Source: Buttiauxella sp. B2
Lineage (GTDB): Bacteria > Pseudomonadota > Gammaproteobacteria > Enterobacterales > Enterobacteriaceae
Assembly: GCF_006376615.1 (NCBI RefSeq)
Contig: NZ_VEXQ01000010.1
Coordinates: forward strand, 1 to 64,000
DNA length: 64,000 bases
Direction: 5' to 3'
Shown: piece after piece, positions 54,553-64,000 of the stretch
Position numbering within the stretch: position 1 is the first letter of the stretch
How the letters are laid out: each line of letters opens with the position of its first letter
The notes under the pieces: model-generated
What the model was told of the DNA's origin: nothing
What the model saw: only the letters and a program-made list of their open reading frames with translations
Databases searched by the model: none
Program-made: the position numbers and the translations under genes

Positions 54553-57338
54553 GGTAATACCTCACGAATATTTTCAGCACGGACGGGCAAATCACGGAAA
54601 CGGTGGCCGGTTGCATCGGCGATGGCGTTAACCAGAGCGGCGACAACCGGGATCATCACGACTTCAGCCATACCTTTTGGTGGGTCGGTTTCCGAAAGTG
54701 CTGGCAGCACATCGCCGGTCTGTTTCCAGACCGCAACATCGCTTGCCCGCGGCAAGTGGTAACGGTTGAAGTTCCATGTCCCGTTACCTGGTCCGTCTTC
54801 ATAAAGAGGTAAATATTCGTGTAGCGCGTGGCCGATACCCATTGCCAGCCCACCTTGCAACTGCCCGGAAACCAACTCCGGCACGATTAAGTTACCGCAC
54901 TCCATAATGGAGTGATGGTTGAGCAGTTCAACTTCACCAGTGGCAAGGCTTACTGCCACTTCTGCCAGCGTACCGACGGCACTGTAGTACGTCACCGCAG
55001 CATTGTTTCGCTGTGTTGGAGGGTAATAAACATGAGCGCGAGCCAGTGTTGCGAACTCACCATCACCGTAGCGTACCGCCAGGCCATCAATCGGTAGGCG
55101 CTTACTTTGTTGATTAAGGGTGAAATCGGCTTCTGCCCACTGCCAGCGGTTAAAGACGTGAACCACGGCACCCGTCATCAGCCCCATTTCATGGGCTTTT
55201 TTCGCCAACAGTTTGAGGTCTAAAACTTCCATTCCGGCGGCGGTTAACCCCCCTTCTACCCAACGGGCATCTTCAATGCGCACCACTAATGGAGCCGCCT
55301 GGCCGCCACCAATGCCGGTAGTCCAGATAGCCATCGCTGCAGGCCATAAACCTTGTTCAAACACTAATCGCGCCGCTTCACGCGTGCTGTGCGAGAAGTA
55401 ATAGGCGGAGTTACTGGCGCTGGATGGCGAGCAGTAAGACGGTGACCAGGCTGGGTTTGCAGCCAGTTTATCTTGTTCTTCTTGCGACATAATGTACGGG
55501 TCGCCACTGGTGACAATCGGAAGCGCAGACCAGTCAGTGATTGAGAAATGCGCTTCGTCCGCCGGTTTACCCAGCCATTGTGCGCAAAGTACAGATTGTG
55601 ATGTCGACATACCGGTGCCCATTTCCGCACCGCTATGGTGCAAAGTAATGCGCCCATCGGCACTGACTTCCACACGGGCAAACGAGGTTTCCGCGCCAGT
55701 ACCAAAGTCTTTTTGCACACAACCAAAGCCCACGCCATAGCGTTTGCCTGGGTTTTTCATTTCAAATTCAGCTTTGCGTTCTGCACGTTTAAGCCAGATT
55801 TCGTTTTTCGCAGCTTTCGCCAGCACTTCATCGACGCGAATCGCCCCAGCAGGAATCGCACCTTGGGTGTTTTTCATTCCAGACTTCAGTGCGTTTCGCA
55901 TACGGAATTCAATCGGATCAATATTTAAGGTCGCAGCGATTTCATCGACCATCATTTCCGTAGCAGCCATACTTTGCAGCGTGCCATAGCCGCGAGCCGA
56001 ACCGGCATCGATGGCGCGAGAAGCCACACCCACTGCCGACAAATCACTTTTCGGGAAGTAATAAATGGATTGTGCCGCCGTCGCGCCAACCATCGACACG
56101 GACGGAGTAAAGTTGCTGCGCCCACCGCCATTAGCAGTCATCTCACCGAAGAATGATTGCAGGATGCCGGTCTTTTTATTCACCGCGATGGTGTAATCCA
56201 TGTCAAACGCGTGGCGTTTGAGTGAACTCTGGAACTGTTCGTAACGGTCGTTGGCAAGGCGCACCGGATGTCCGTCACCATACATTGCCGCCACCGCACC
56301 GTAATAAGGGAAGTTATAGTGATCTTTGGAACCGTAACCCACGGTGTAACACGGATGCAGTATCAGCTGTTTTACCGGTTGGGTACGTTTTGCCAGCATG
56401 CGCGGCATCTCGTCAGCGACTTCCTGCGGTGACTGAGTGGGTATCACAAGATGTAACGTTTGGGTTGTTTCGTCGTACCAGCCGTTGGCGTTATCGGGCT
56501 CAAGTGCTGCGGTGTCGATTGATTGCGTGGTGTAGCGACGTTGCAGGACCAGCCAGTCTTCTGGCGGGTTCTTCAGTTCATCAGAGATTTGGCCGGCGTA
56601 GTACATTCCCTCTTCATCAAGCTTGCCGCCTTCGCGCCCTTGCGGCCAAACCGGCAGATGTTTCCTCATCGAGACCGGGAAGATAGGCATGTCTTTCAGG
56701 CTGGAGAAGTGGTCATCATCTTGTGAAGTCGCACCGCCCACGCGCACGAAACGGAAGGTTCCCCACGGGTCGCGTTCTAGCGGCCCGGTTTCGGCACCGT
56801 ACTGGATAACTTCATCTTTGAATTTCAGCTTGTCTTTGGCAAAACGGAAACGGGCAAAGTCGTGGTAAACCAGAATGGCCACGGCCTGGCCAAGATACGC
56901 CGGAGTTTTGCCGGTTGGCAACAGCATGTCTTCGCCATAAAATGCCGGGAATGCCAGGCCATCTCGCGCCAAATCTTCAGCGGTGACAAGACGGTCAGGT
57001 TGCAGATCGTCGCCGAGCAAAGTGAGATCGATTCCGCTAAACAACCGGTCAGCTTTGGTGGTACGCAAAATAAAGGCGTGCGCCTGTTTCTGCGGCCAAT
57101 GCGGCATGTCTACTGCGCGAATATCGCGCGCGAAGACTTTATGTCCCATCACTTTCGACTGCCCGTCGATTCTGAAACGGATGCGTTTATTTTTAGCATC
57201 CCAGTTCGGGGCAAGAAGGATCTTTTCTTCAAATAATGCGGCATAGGCGCGGCTATAAAGCGGGGCAAGATAAACTGCAACCCCTGCTACTACAGCGCTT
57301 TTAATAAAACGACGCCGTGATGGATTAAAATTGCTCAT
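54549..57338 (-). CDS. Molybdopterin-binding large subunit, Tat-exported hydroxylase
   Basis: A 929-residue enzyme of the xanthine dehydrogenase family (isoquinoline 1-oxidoreductase beta-like). The ATG at 57338 gives a Tat signal with NPSRRRFIKSAVVAGVAVYLA. Molybdopterin-binding segments include GGGRSNFTPS, ARGYGTLQSMAATEMMVDEIA and QLQGGLAMGIGHALHEY. The catalytic-Glu region near the C-terminus reads DPPKGMAEVVMIPVVAALVNAIADA. It is longer than typical IorB (about 740-780). With the FeS and cytochrome genes it forms a periplasmic dehydrogenase; the substrate (N-heterocycle or aldehyde) cannot be told. Confidence 0.9.
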   Translation of the reverse strand: MSNFNPSRRRFIKSAVVAGVAVYLAPLYSRAYAALFEEKILLAPNWDAKNKRIRFRIDGQSKVMGHKVFARDIRAVDMPHWPQKQAHAFILRTTKADRLFSGIDLTLLGDDLQPDRLVTAEDLARDGLAFPAFYGEDMLLPTGKTPAYLGQAVAILVYHDFARFRFAKDKLKFKDEVIQYGAETGPLERDPWGTFRFVRVGGATSQDDDHFSSLKDMPIFPVSMRKHLPVWPQGREGGKLDEEGMYYAGQISDELKNPPEDWLVLQRRYTTQSIDTAALEPDNANGWYDETTQTLHLVIPTQSPQEVADEMPRMLAKRTQPVKQLILHPCYTVGYGSKDHYNFPYYGAVAAMYGDGHPVRLANDRYEQFQSSLKRHAFDMDYTIAVNKKTGILQSFFGEMTANGGGRSNFTPSVSMVGATAAQSIYYFPKSDLSAVGVASRAIDAGSARGYGTLQSMAATEMMVDEIAATLNIDPIEFRMRNALKSGMKNTQGAIPAGAIRVDEVLAKAAKNEIWLKRAERKAEFEMKNPGKRYGVGFGCVQKDFGTGAETSFARVEVSADGRITLHHSGAEMGTGMSTSQSVLCAQWLGKPADEAHFSITDWSALPIVTSGDPYIMSQEEQDKLAANPAWSPSYCSPSSASNSAYYFSHSTREAARLVFEQGLWPAAMAIWTTGIGGGQAAPLVVRIEDARWVEGGLTAAGMEVLDLKLLAKKAHEMGLMTGAVVHVFNRWQWAEADFTLNQQSKRLPIDGLAVRYGDGEFATLARAHVYYPPTQRNNAAVTYYSAVGTLAEVAVSLATGEVELLNHHSIMECGNLIVPELVSGQLQGGLAMGIGHALHEYLPLYEDGPGNGTWNFNRYHLPRASDVAVWKQTGDVLPALSETDPPKGMAEVVMIPVVAALVNAIADATGHRFRDLPVRAENIREVLP

Positions 57339-57477
57339 AAAACATCCCATTTAAATTTTTATTGTCTTTTTTTTGAACTACTTGAGCGCATTTAATTACA
57401 TCTCCGTAGTGATTATAAGTATATGCATTTAAGCTAAATCATGTGAGAATTAACATCTCATTTTCATAAAAAAAACA

Positions 57478-57512
57478 TTGTTGCGCAAATTAGTGCTGTT
57501 GTAACGCAACAA
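57478..57512. promoter_or_regulatory. Inverted repeat in divergent promoter region
   Basis: Perfect 8-bp arms TTGTTGCG and CGCAACAA, 19 bases apart, between the molybdoenzyme operon and mocA. It could be an operator for shared control, or a hairpin in the mocA leader just before its GAGG ribosome-binding site. Confidence 0.4.
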
Positions 57513-57533
57513 AAAAGCATTGAGGTATCAATC

Positions 57534-58130
57534 TTGAGCATGAAGCCGGGCATTATCATCGCCGCCGCAGGGCGAGCTGAACGCTTCAGAAAAGCAGGTG
57601 GGCAAGGTAATAAACTCAATGCTCAGCTCACTGACGGCAGTGTTTTTGCGCAAACGCTGCGTCATGCGCAGGCATCAGGTCTGACCGTTCATGTTGTCAC
57701 TCGCCCAGAGAATACTCAGGTTCAACAGCTGTGCCTTGAACAACAGATTCCTTTTACGCTTATTGATAGTGCCGGTCTGGGCGAGTCTATCGCCGCAGGG
57801 GTTTGCGCAACCCAGCACTGGCATGGCTGGCTAATTCATCTGGCTGATATGCCTTTTGTTCCCCCTGAGTTATTTGTACAGGTTGCTGATGCACTTGAAA
57901 CCCACGAGCTGGTGCGGCCTTGCGCTAACCAACAACCGGGTCACCCCGTAGGCTTCGCCCGCAGTCACTACGAAAAACTTTGCCTGCTATCGGGTGATAA
58001 CGGCGCGCGTGAATTGCTGCGCGGTGAAGCGGTACATTTTATTGATGTGAATGATGCCGATTCTCAGCGTGACATCGACCTCCCGTTGCAACTGGCTCAA
58101 CGGAGTGGAAATAATCATGCAGCATCTTGA
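57534..58130 (+). CDS. mocA: MocA-type molybdenum cofactor cytidylyltransferase
   Basis: A 198-residue NTP-transferase that converts molybdopterin to its cytosine dinucleotide form for xanthine-oxidase-type enzymes. The motif GIIIAAAGRAERFRKAGGQGNKL is at the N-terminus and LIHLADMPFVPPELF near residue 101. The TTG at 57534 has GAGG eight bases upstream; an ATG two codons later is the alternative. Divergent from the enzyme it serves and overlapping xdhC. Confidence 0.88.
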   Translation: MSMKPGIIIAAAGRAERFRKAGGQGNKLNAQLTDGSVFAQTLRHAQASGLTVHVVTRPENTQVQQLCLEQQIPFTLIDSAGLGESIAAGVCATQHWHGWLIHLADMPFVPPELFVQVADALETHELVRPCANQQPGHPVGFARSHYEKLCLLSGDNGARELLRGEAVHFIDVNDADSQRDIDLPLQLAQRSGNNHAAS

Positions 58131-59085
58131 TATCAGTGTGATAAGCCAGGCGCGTGAGTGGCTTGTTCAACAACCGGTCTGGTTATGTACGGTGTTAAAT
58201 ACTTTTGGTTCTTCGCCCCGTTCACCCGGTGCCTTGATGGCTGCTACTGCAGACCGGCGCTTTTGTGGCTCGCTTTCAGGCGGCTGTGTAGAAGAGGATT
58301 TTTTGCAGCGAATTGCACAGGGTGAGTACCAGCAAGCCAGCCAGATTGTGCGTTATGGTGAAGGCGGCCTGGAACCGGGTATCGCGCTGCCCTGCGGTGG
58401 CGTTCTGGATATTCTGGTTGAATATCTGCCTGTCACAACCGGTAATGTGCAGTATCTCGAAAAAATGGCGGATGCATTGAATGGTCATTTTGCGTTGCAA
58501 AAATGCCTCACGCTTCCCGAACCGTGCCGCCATCTTGAAGTCACTGAGTTTGCCGATATAACCCAAGTCGAACGTAACGGACAACAGGTGACGGTGCACG
58601 TTGCCGCAGCACCTCGCTTGCTGATTGCCGGGCTGTCGAGCGTCGCGTTGTACTGCGCCGATTTTGCAAGTTCATTGGGTTTTGAAGTGTTGGTTTGTGA
58701 AAATCGCCCGGACGCGTTAGAGAATTTCGCTACTTCCCTTAAATCAGACATTACGCTGCTCAAGCAATTCCCCGCGAACTACCTTGAACAATACGCGTGC
58801 CACGCCAACACGGCAATTGTCGCACTGACGCACGATCCGCGCATGGATGACCTGACGATGATGGAGGCGGTAAATACGCCTGCGTTTTATATTGGAGTGA
58901 TGGGGTCGCAGAAGAACAGTGCGCGAAGACTGGAGCGTTTGCAGAAGATTGCGGAATTAAACCCAGCTCAGCTTGAACGCATTCACGCGCCTATCGGCTT
59001 GCCATTAGGCAGCAAAACACCCGCAGAAATTGCCCTGGCAGTGATGGCTGATATTGTGAAGATGAAAAACGAAGCGCGGGGTTAA
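58117..59085 (+). CDS. xdhC: XdhC/PaoD-type molybdenum cofactor insertion chaperone
   Basis: A 322-residue protein. The N-terminal XdhC/CoxI domain (VNTFGSSPRSPGALMA-like segment and GSLSGGCVEEDFL) binds the cofactor; the C-terminal Rossmann domain has TPAFYIGVMGSQKNSARRLERL. ATG 58117 lies 14 bases inside the end of mocA. It would sulfurate-check and insert the cofactor into the large subunit. Confidence 0.9.
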   Translation: MQHLDISVISQAREWLVQQPVWLCTVLNTFGSSPRSPGALMAATADRRFCGSLSGGCVEEDFLQRIAQGEYQQASQIVRYGEGGLEPGIALPCGGVLDILVEYLPVTTGNVQYLEKMADALNGHFALQKCLTLPEPCRHLEVTEFADITQVERNGQQVTVHVAAAPRLLIAGLSSVALYCADFASSLGFEVLVCENRPDALENFATSLKSDITLLKQFPANYLEQYACHANTAIVALTHDPRMDDLTMMEAVNTPAFYIGVMGSQKNSARRLERLQKIAELNPAQLERIHAPIGLPLGSKTPAEIALAVMADIVKMKNEARG

Positions 59086-59130
59086 TTTTTGGCGGGCTGC
59101 GCGTTGCGCTTATCCGCCCTTCAATAAATA

Positions 59131-59253
59131 TACCCATTAGCATTCGAGTTGCAGGTAGGCGGCAAGGGAGCTTATCCCGATGAGCTTACTAAGGTAAGGG
59201 ATTCGGGTAAGTGAGTGTAGCCAACACCCCTGCAACTCGAAAGATGATGGGTA
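59131..59253. repeat. Palindromic intergenic repeat, intact copy (123 bp)
   Basis: Terminal inverted repeats of 25 bp begin TACCCAT and contain TTCGAGTTGCAGG; the two arms agree at 22 of 25 positions. The right end touches the stop codon of yehS (59254-59256). A decayed relative is at 47468-47570. No open frame, so a miniature, non-coding element. It separates two convergent genes and could act as a two-way terminator. Confidence 0.85.
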
Positions 59254-59724
59254 TTACTTTTTCGCAACGTGAACGCGTGCCGTTAACCCACGCAGGAAGT
59301 AACGCAGGAACTGGTCACCACATTCGCGGAAGTTCTTGTTCTCTGGTGCACGCATCATCGCGGTAATTTCTGGCATTGAGATGCGGAATTCCTGGCTTGT
59401 CAAAATTTCCAGCACATCATCAGTTTTCAAATCAAACGCAATACGCAGTTTTTTCAGGATGATGTTATTGGTCATCTTGCGTTCAATTTTTGGTGCTGGT
59501 TTGCTTTCATCCTTGCCACGCTTGAAGTAAATCAGGCCGTTAAGGAAGTTTGCCATCAGGATGTCAGGGCAAAGTTTGAAGTTATCTTCGTCTTCTTTTT
59601 TAGTCCAGGAAACAATTTGCTCTGGGGTAACGGCCGTGTCGGTCAGGGCGAAAATTTTCACCATATCGTCGTTACCCAAATTCAGCATGTAGCGCACGCT
59701 GCGTAATACATCGTTATTCATCAT
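59254..59724 (-). CDS. yehS: DUF1456 protein YehS
   Basis: A 156-residue protein when started at ATG 59724 (MMNNDVLRSVRYML), the E. coli YehS length. It contains two copies of the DUF1456 helical repeat (DVLRSVRYMLNLGNDDMVKIF and NIILKKLRIAFDLKTDDVLEIL). Function unknown. It follows btsR on the same strand, as in E. coli. Confidence 0.95.
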   Translation of the reverse strand: MMNNDVLRSVRYMLNLGNDDMVKIFALTDTAVTPEQIVSWTKKEDEDNFKLCPDILMANFLNGLIYFKRGKDESKPAPKIERKMTNNIILKKLRIAFDLKTDDVLEILTSQEFRISMPEITAMMRAPENKNFRECGDQFLRYFLRGLTARVHVAKK

Positions 59725-59795
59725 AGTGGTGATTCTCTCGTTCCAAATCTTGAAAGCGGGCAGTATATAGGGATGTGGCAGTAATGACATAAATA

Positions 59796-60524
59796 CTACA
59801 CAGCTTTAAGCCCCAACGCCTCTTTCAGACTTTTTAGATAACGGCGGCTGACTGGAACAGATTGCCCGTCGCGCAACATCAATTCAGCTTGCCCGCCCTC
59901 TTCAAAGCGGATCTCTTTGAGATGCGCCATATTCACCAGGTATTGCCGATGACAGCGCACTAATGGTGTGCGGCTTTCCAGCGTGCGTAACGTAAGCTCG
60001 GTAAAACCTTCAGCTCCCTGCGCGTTGGTAACATACACGCCGCTCATCCGGCTGCTGGCAAACATCACATCATTCATTTGCAGCAGATAGATACGACTCT
60101 GACCGGTACAGGGAATAAATTTGAGATCTTCCTGGTTCGGCGTCAGCAGAGTCATATCCTGGTCGACACGCTCATGGCGTAGGCGGTGCAAGGTTTTCTC
60201 CAACCTTTTACTGTCGATTGGCTTGAGCAAATAGTCGAAAGCATGTTCTTCAAAGGCCTGCACCGCGTATTCGTCAAATGCCGTGAGAAACACAATGTAG
60301 GGCCGTTGTTCAGGATCAAGCATGCTCGCCATTTCAAGCCCACTGATACGCGGCATCTGGATATCCAGGAAAACCACATCCGGGTGCAAACGATGCACGG
60401 CGCCAATCGCTTCCACCGCATTACCACACTCCCCTACGATCGAAAGATCAGGCTCGCTTTGCAGCATTATTCGCAGATTTTCACGCGCCAGCGGCTCGTC
60501 ATCGACAATCAGCACTTTTAACAT
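59796..60524 (-). CDS. btsR: LytTR response regulator BtsR (YehT)
   Basis: A 242-residue response regulator: receiver domain with phosphoacceptor Asp54 in VVFLDIQMP, and a C-terminal LytTR DNA-binding domain ([28 protein letters not shown] ... [16 protein letters not shown]). In E. coli BtsR with kinase BtsS responds to pyruvate and activates btsT. Its ATG overlaps the btsS stop by seven bases. Confidence 0.96.
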   Translation of the reverse strand: MLKVLIVDDEPLARENLRIMLQSEPDLSIVGECGNAVEAIGAVHRLHPDVVFLDIQMPRISGLEMASMLDPEQRPYIVFLTAFDEYAVQAFEEHAFDYLLKPIDSKRLEKTLHRLRHERVDQDMTLLTPNQEDLKFIPCTGQSRIYLLQMNDVMFASSRMSGVYVTNAQGAEGFTELTLRTLESRTPLVRCHRQYLVNMAHLKEIRFEEGGQAELMLRDGQSVPVSRRYLKSLKEALGLKAV

Positions 60525-62206
60525 GGGGTTTCCTCCAGTGGTAAACGTAGGGTAATACGGGTAAATCTGTCGCTCTCAAAATCCACTTTAATGCCGCAAT
60601 CGTCGCCATAACGGGCGCGCAGGCGTTTATCTACCAGACTCATACCCAGCCCGCTGGCACTGGTGTTTTCCTGGTACAAACCCGCGTTATCCTCGATGGA
60701 AAGATGCAGATGCCCATCTTGCTGGTAGGCATTCACAGTAATTTCACCCACGCCGAGCAACTGTGAAGTCCCATGTTTAATGGCGTTTTCGACGATAGGT
60801 TGCAAAGTGAAAGCCGGCAGCCGAACCTGCGCCAGCGCCTGCGGAATGTTCAACTGGACGCGCAGACGTGTCTGAAAACGCGCCTGTTCTATTTGTAGAT
60901 AAGCATTCACATGTTCGATTTCGTCGGCAAGCGTCACTATTTCACTGGGGCGCTTCAAGTTTTTACGGAAGAACGTTGAAAGATATTGCACCAGTTGACA
61001 CGCCTGTTCGTTATCGCGGCGGATAACCGCCACCAGCGTGTTCAAGGCATTAAACAGAAAATGTGGGTTCACCTGCGCATGCAGCAGTTTGATTTCCGAC
61101 TGCGTTAGCATCTGTTTTTGCCGCTCGTACTGGCCCGCCAGAATCTGCGCGGATAACAACTGTGCGATACCTTCGCCCAATGTGCGGTTAATCGAACTGA
61201 AAAGGCGGTTTTTTGCTTCATATAATTTGATGGTGCCGATGACGCGGCTATTTTCACCGTATAGCGGGATAACCAGCGTTGAACCGAGCTTACAATTCGG
61301 ATGCAACGAACAACGATATGGCACTTCGTTACCATCGGCATAAACCACTTCGCCGCGTTCAATCGCCTGCCAGGTGTAGCCAGAAGAGATAGGCCGCCCC
61401 GGCAAATGGTGGTCTGCACCAATGCCGGTAAACGCCAGCAGTTTTTCATTATCAGTAATCGCGACTGCGCCGATATCCAACTCCTGATGCAGCACCTGCG
61501 CCACTTTCATGCTGTTCTCCTGGTTAAAACCCTGGCGCAAAATCCCTTCGGTGGAGGCGGCAACTTTCAGCGCAGTGGCAGAGAATGCGGAGGTGTATTT
61601 CTCAAGCATCGCGCGCTTATCGAGCAGAATGCGCATGAATAATGCAGCACCCACAGTGTTAGTAACCACCATCGGTGCGGCAATGCTTTTCACCAGATGT
61701 AGCGCGTCGGCAAACGGGCGGGCAATTAGCAGAATGATGCCCATCTGGCAGATTTCGGCAACCAGTGTAATACCGCCCGCTGTCAGCGGATTAAACAGCA
61801 AATCGCTGCGCCCACGGCGAATCAATAAACGGTGTAACAGCCCGCCCAACAACCCTTCAACAATGGTTGAAAACATGCAACTCAGCGCGGTCATACCACC
61901 CATTGAATAACGGTGCAAACCGCCGGTTAACCCGACCAGCCCACCAACCAGCGGCCCGCCGAGCAACCCGCCCATTACCGCCCCAATTGCTCGTGTGTTA
62001 GCGATAGAGTCGTCAATGTGCAGGCCAAAATAGGTGCCCATAATGCAGAAGATGGAAAAAGTGACGTAGCAAAGTAACTTGTGGGGTAAACGTACCGTGA
62101 CCTGCATTAGCGGAATAAACAGCCGCGTTTTACTCATCAACCAGGCGATAACCAGGTAGACACACATCTGCTGAAGTAGCAGTAACACCAGGTTAAATTC
62201 GTACAT
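60518..62206 (-). CDS. btsS: LytS-type sensor kinase BtsS (YehU)
   Basis: A 562-residue membrane sensor. About six N-terminal transmembrane helices form a 5TM-5TMR-LYT domain, followed by a GAF domain (about 220-345) and a His-kinase domain with phosphoacceptor His in [18 protein letters not shown], plus an ATPase domain (ENAIKHG). BtsS of E. coli is a high-affinity pyruvate receptor. Confidence 0.96.
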   Translation of the reverse strand: MYEFNLVLLLLQQMCVYLVIAWLMSKTRLFIPLMQVTVRLPHKLLCYVTFSIFCIMGTYFGLHIDDSIANTRAIGAVMGGLLGGPLVGGLVGLTGGLHRYSMGGMTALSCMFSTIVEGLLGGLLHRLLIRRGRSDLLFNPLTAGGITLVAEICQMGIILLIARPFADALHLVKSIAAPMVVTNTVGAALFMRILLDKRAMLEKYTSAFSATALKVAASTEGILRQGFNQENSMKVAQVLHQELDIGAVAITDNEKLLAFTGIGADHHLPGRPISSGYTWQAIERGEVVYADGNEVPYRCSLHPNCKLGSTLVIPLYGENSRVIGTIKLYEAKNRLFSSINRTLGEGIAQLLSAQILAGQYERQKQMLTQSEIKLLHAQVNPHFLFNALNTLVAVIRRDNEQACQLVQYLSTFFRKNLKRPSEIVTLADEIEHVNAYLQIEQARFQTRLRVQLNIPQALAQVRLPAFTLQPIVENAIKHGTSQLLGVGEITVNAYQQDGHLHLSIEDNAGLYQENTSASGLGMSLVDKRLRARYGDDCGIKVDFESDRFTRITLRLPLEETPC

Positions 62207-62464
62207 ATTTGGCGCTCGCCGGGGTCAGGTATAAAAGCGGCGGAGCATACAATGATGCGAAATAACTTTCTTTGAAGGGATTCAATAATTTTTGATTTAG
62301 TACCCACAATTACAGGGTTTATTCAGGATGGAGCCACTCATTTTGCGTATTCGAGCTTTTGAAGCCCTGTATTTATAAGATGAACAAATTTGGATAGCAG
62401 GAAAAGACAGAGTTATAGCGAGGATGACGAGTATTTTTTGATGCATTTTACGGTTTAAATGTTT

Positions 62465-62490
62465 GGCGGGTAGGCATTTGCTCACCCGCC
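62465..62490 (-). terminator. Hairpin after mrp
   Basis: GGCGGGT and ACCCGCC form a 7-bp GC-rich stem seven bases beyond the mrp stop. There is no T run, so termination strength is uncertain. The roughly 290 bp from here to btsS (62207-62497) contain no supported gene. Confidence 0.5.
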
Positions 62491-62497
62491 ATGACTA

Positions 62498-63610
62498 TCA
62501 AACTGCTCTGAAGGCGATATCTGCCGGGATCACTTCACCTTCCCAGTAAAGCTGTGCTGCAACGCTTCCCGCCAGTTGACGATAAATCGCTGTAAATTCG
62601 CTTTCCGGGCGGTTGATAACTGTCGGTTTACCGGCGTCGAGATCTTCACGCAACGTGATATGCAACGGCATCTGGCCCAATAGTTTCGTATGGTATTGAT
62701 CCGCCAGTTTCTGTGCGCCACCGGTGCCAAAAATCGGTTCGTGATGACCGCAGTTGCTGCAAATATGCATGCTCATGTTTTCAACGATGCCCAAAACTGG
62801 CACATCCACTTTCTCAAACATCACAATGCCTTTGCGTGCATCAATCAGCGCAATATCTTGTGGCGTTGTTACGACCACAGCACCCGTTACCGGAATATTT
62901 TGCGCCAGCGTCAGCTGAATATCACCAGTACCTGGCGGCATATCCAGCACCAGATAATCCAGATCTGGCCACATGGTTTCTTGCAGCATTTGCATCAGCG
63001 CTTTGCTGGCCATTGGGCCACGCCACACCATGGCGTTTTCATCCGTCACCAGGTAACCAATAGAATTGGTTGCCAGGCCATGCGCCATAATTGGCGTCAT
63101 GTGCGTGCCGTCCGGTGACGTCGGGCGTTCGTGTTCGGCACCCAACATGGTTGGGATCGACGGGCCGTAGATATCTGCATCCAGAATGCCGACTTTCGCT
63201 CCTTCGGCAATTAGCGCCAGTGCCAGGTTCACCGCCGTGCTCGACTTGCCAACGCCGCCTTTACCGGAGGTCACCGCAATAATGTTCTTCACGCCGCTAA
63301 TGCCGGGGTGGTTTTTCACACGTTTTAAGGTGGCAATATTGTGGCTGAGTTTCCAGTCAACCGCACTCGCCCCGGTGATACGCAGCAAATCCGAGCTGCA
63401 TTGCTCTTGCAGCGCTTCAAAACCACTGCGCCAGACGAATGGCATCAACAATTCAACATGTAGCGTGTCGTCTAACATCGCGACATGATGCAGTGCTTTT
63501 AGTGCCGTCAGATTATGCTTGAGGGTTGGGTGCTGAAAATTGGCCAGTGTCCCGGCGACCATAGCGCGTAGCTGCTCGGGGGATTTGCTTGCCTGGGATT
63601 GAGAGTTCAT
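62498..63610 (-). CDS. mrp: Iron-sulfur cluster carrier Mrp/ApbC
   Basis: A 370-residue P-loop protein of the Mrp/NBP35 family that carries Fe-S clusters to apoproteins. It has an N-terminal MIP18-like domain, the deviant Walker [11 protein letters not shown] (about residue 115), and the cluster-binding C-x-x-C in [11 protein letters not shown] near residue 283. It is divergent from metG, as in E. coli. Confidence 0.96.
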   Translation of the reverse strand: MNSQSQASKSPEQLRAMVAGTLANFQHPTLKHNLTALKALHHVAMLDDTLHVELLMPFVWRSGFEALQEQCSSDLLRITGASAVDWKLSHNIATLKRVKNHPGISGVKNIIAVTSGKGGVGKSSTAVNLALALIAEGAKVGILDADIYGPSIPTMLGAEHERPTSPDGTHMTPIMAHGLATNSIGYLVTDENAMVWRGPMASKALMQMLQETMWPDLDYLVLDMPPGTGDIQLTLAQNIPVTGAVVVTTPQDIALIDARKGIVMFEKVDVPVLGIVENMSMHICSNCGHHEPIFGTGGAQKLADQYHTKLLGQMPLHITLREDLDAGKPTVINRPESEFTAIYRQLAGSVAAQLYWEGEVIPADIAFRAV

Positions 63611-63770
63611 CCCGACTCCTTATTTTTTTGTAGGACATTGCAGTTTGTTAAGCATACCAGAAGCCATGATGTGCAATAAAATTTCCTTGTGCACCTTGTG
63701 TGGTTTACCCCGAGGCGGCACTCAGTTAACATCTAAAGCCCTTTTATCTTTAGAAGATGCAATTCCTACT

Positions 63771-64000
63771 ATGGCTCAAACCGCGAAGAAATTATTGGTA
63801 ACGTGCGCATTGCCGTACGCAAACGGCTCAATCCACCTTGGTCATATGCTGGAGCATATTCAGGCTGACGTCTGGGTCCGTTACCAACGAATGCGCGGCA
63901 ATATGGTCAACTTCATCTGCGCAGACGATGCACACGGCACCCCTATCATGCTGAAAGCACAGCAGTTAGGTATTACGCCAGAGCAGATGATTGCCGAAAT
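63771..64000 (+). CDS. metG: Methionyl-tRNA synthetase, N-terminal fragment (window edge)
   Basis: The first 76 codons of MetG ([20 protein letters not shown]...). The class I HIGH-type motif is HLGHM. Truncated only by the end of the window. The 160 bp before it are the shared promoter region with mrp. Confidence 0.97.
   Translation, partial: MAQTAKKLLVTCALPYANGSIHLGHMLEHIQADVWVRYQRMRGNMVNFICADDAHGTPIMLKAQQLGITPEQMIAE

Noticed and set aside
62297-62485. 62-residue open frame downstream of mrp with a hydrophobic N-terminus
   Set aside because: No ribosome-binding site before either possible start, and the mrp hairpin occupies its upstream region; probably chance.
1-64000. CRISPR arrays, tRNA or rRNA genes
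   Set aside because: No regularly spaced repeats, cloverleaf-like sequences or rRNA segments were recognised on either strand by eye.

Overview
The window is a piece of an enterobacterial (Enterobacteriaceae) chromosome. The core genes yegS, fbaB, yegT-yegU-yegV, yegW, thiD-thiM, yehS-btsR-btsS, mrp and metG are clearly recognisable, but they are interrupted and rearranged compared with Escherichia coli (yegX, rcnRAB and yehABCD are not where E. coli has them; btsSR-yehS sits next to mrp). The fim regulators are of the Salmonella fimZYW kind. The genus cannot be fixed from the sequence alone.

Bases 1 to about 17,160 are the right-hand half of a P2-like prophage that runs off the left edge. 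Capsid genes M, N, O (minus strand) and P, Q (plus strand) are followed by an AT-rich cargo zone (5.75-11.2 kb). The replication and regulatory block (A, small early genes, B, cox, C) and the integrase come next, ending just before yegS, the same chromosomal neighbourhood as P2 locI (the CyaR sRNA terminator) in E. coli. A cos site at 9198-9216 splits the cargo in two. Between Q and cos lie an orphan gene, an M43-type zinc metalloprotease with a small partner, and a decayed fosA. Between cos and A, where P2 carries tin and old, lies a two-gene operon encoding a ParA-like ATPase and a SIR2-domain protein. That pair is the best candidate in the window for an undescribed anti-phage system.

From 17.2 to 25.4 kb is conserved core: lipid kinase, class I aldolase, a nucleoside transporter/ADP-ribosylglycohydrolase/kinase operon, a GntR regulator and thiamin salvage under a TPP riboswitch. 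From 25.4 to 29.4 kb is a scar zone with an IS3-family fragment, a KdgM-like porin with a KdgR-type box, an IS1-family fragment, and a broken plus an intact DUF1254/DUF1214 gene. From 29.6 to 36.2 kb a ROK repressor faces a sugar ABC transporter/PfkB kinase operon with matching palindromes in the shared promoter. A small monooxygenase/TauE/ArsR cluster follows.

From 38.3 to 47.1 kb is a Salmonella-like type 1 fimbrial locus (fimW-, fimY- and fimZ-like regulators; fimF, H, D, C, A). From 47.7 to 59.1 kb there are a mechanosensitive channel, a small exported protein, a BtsT/CstA-type transporter preceded by three BtsR-like repeats, and a Tat-exported molybdenum hydroxylase with its FeS and triheme cytochrome subunits plus mocA and xdhC. 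The window closes with yehS, btsR, btsS, mrp and the start of metG. Two copies of a palindromic intergenic repeat occur (47.5 and 59.2 kb). No tRNA, rRNA or CRISPR array was seen.
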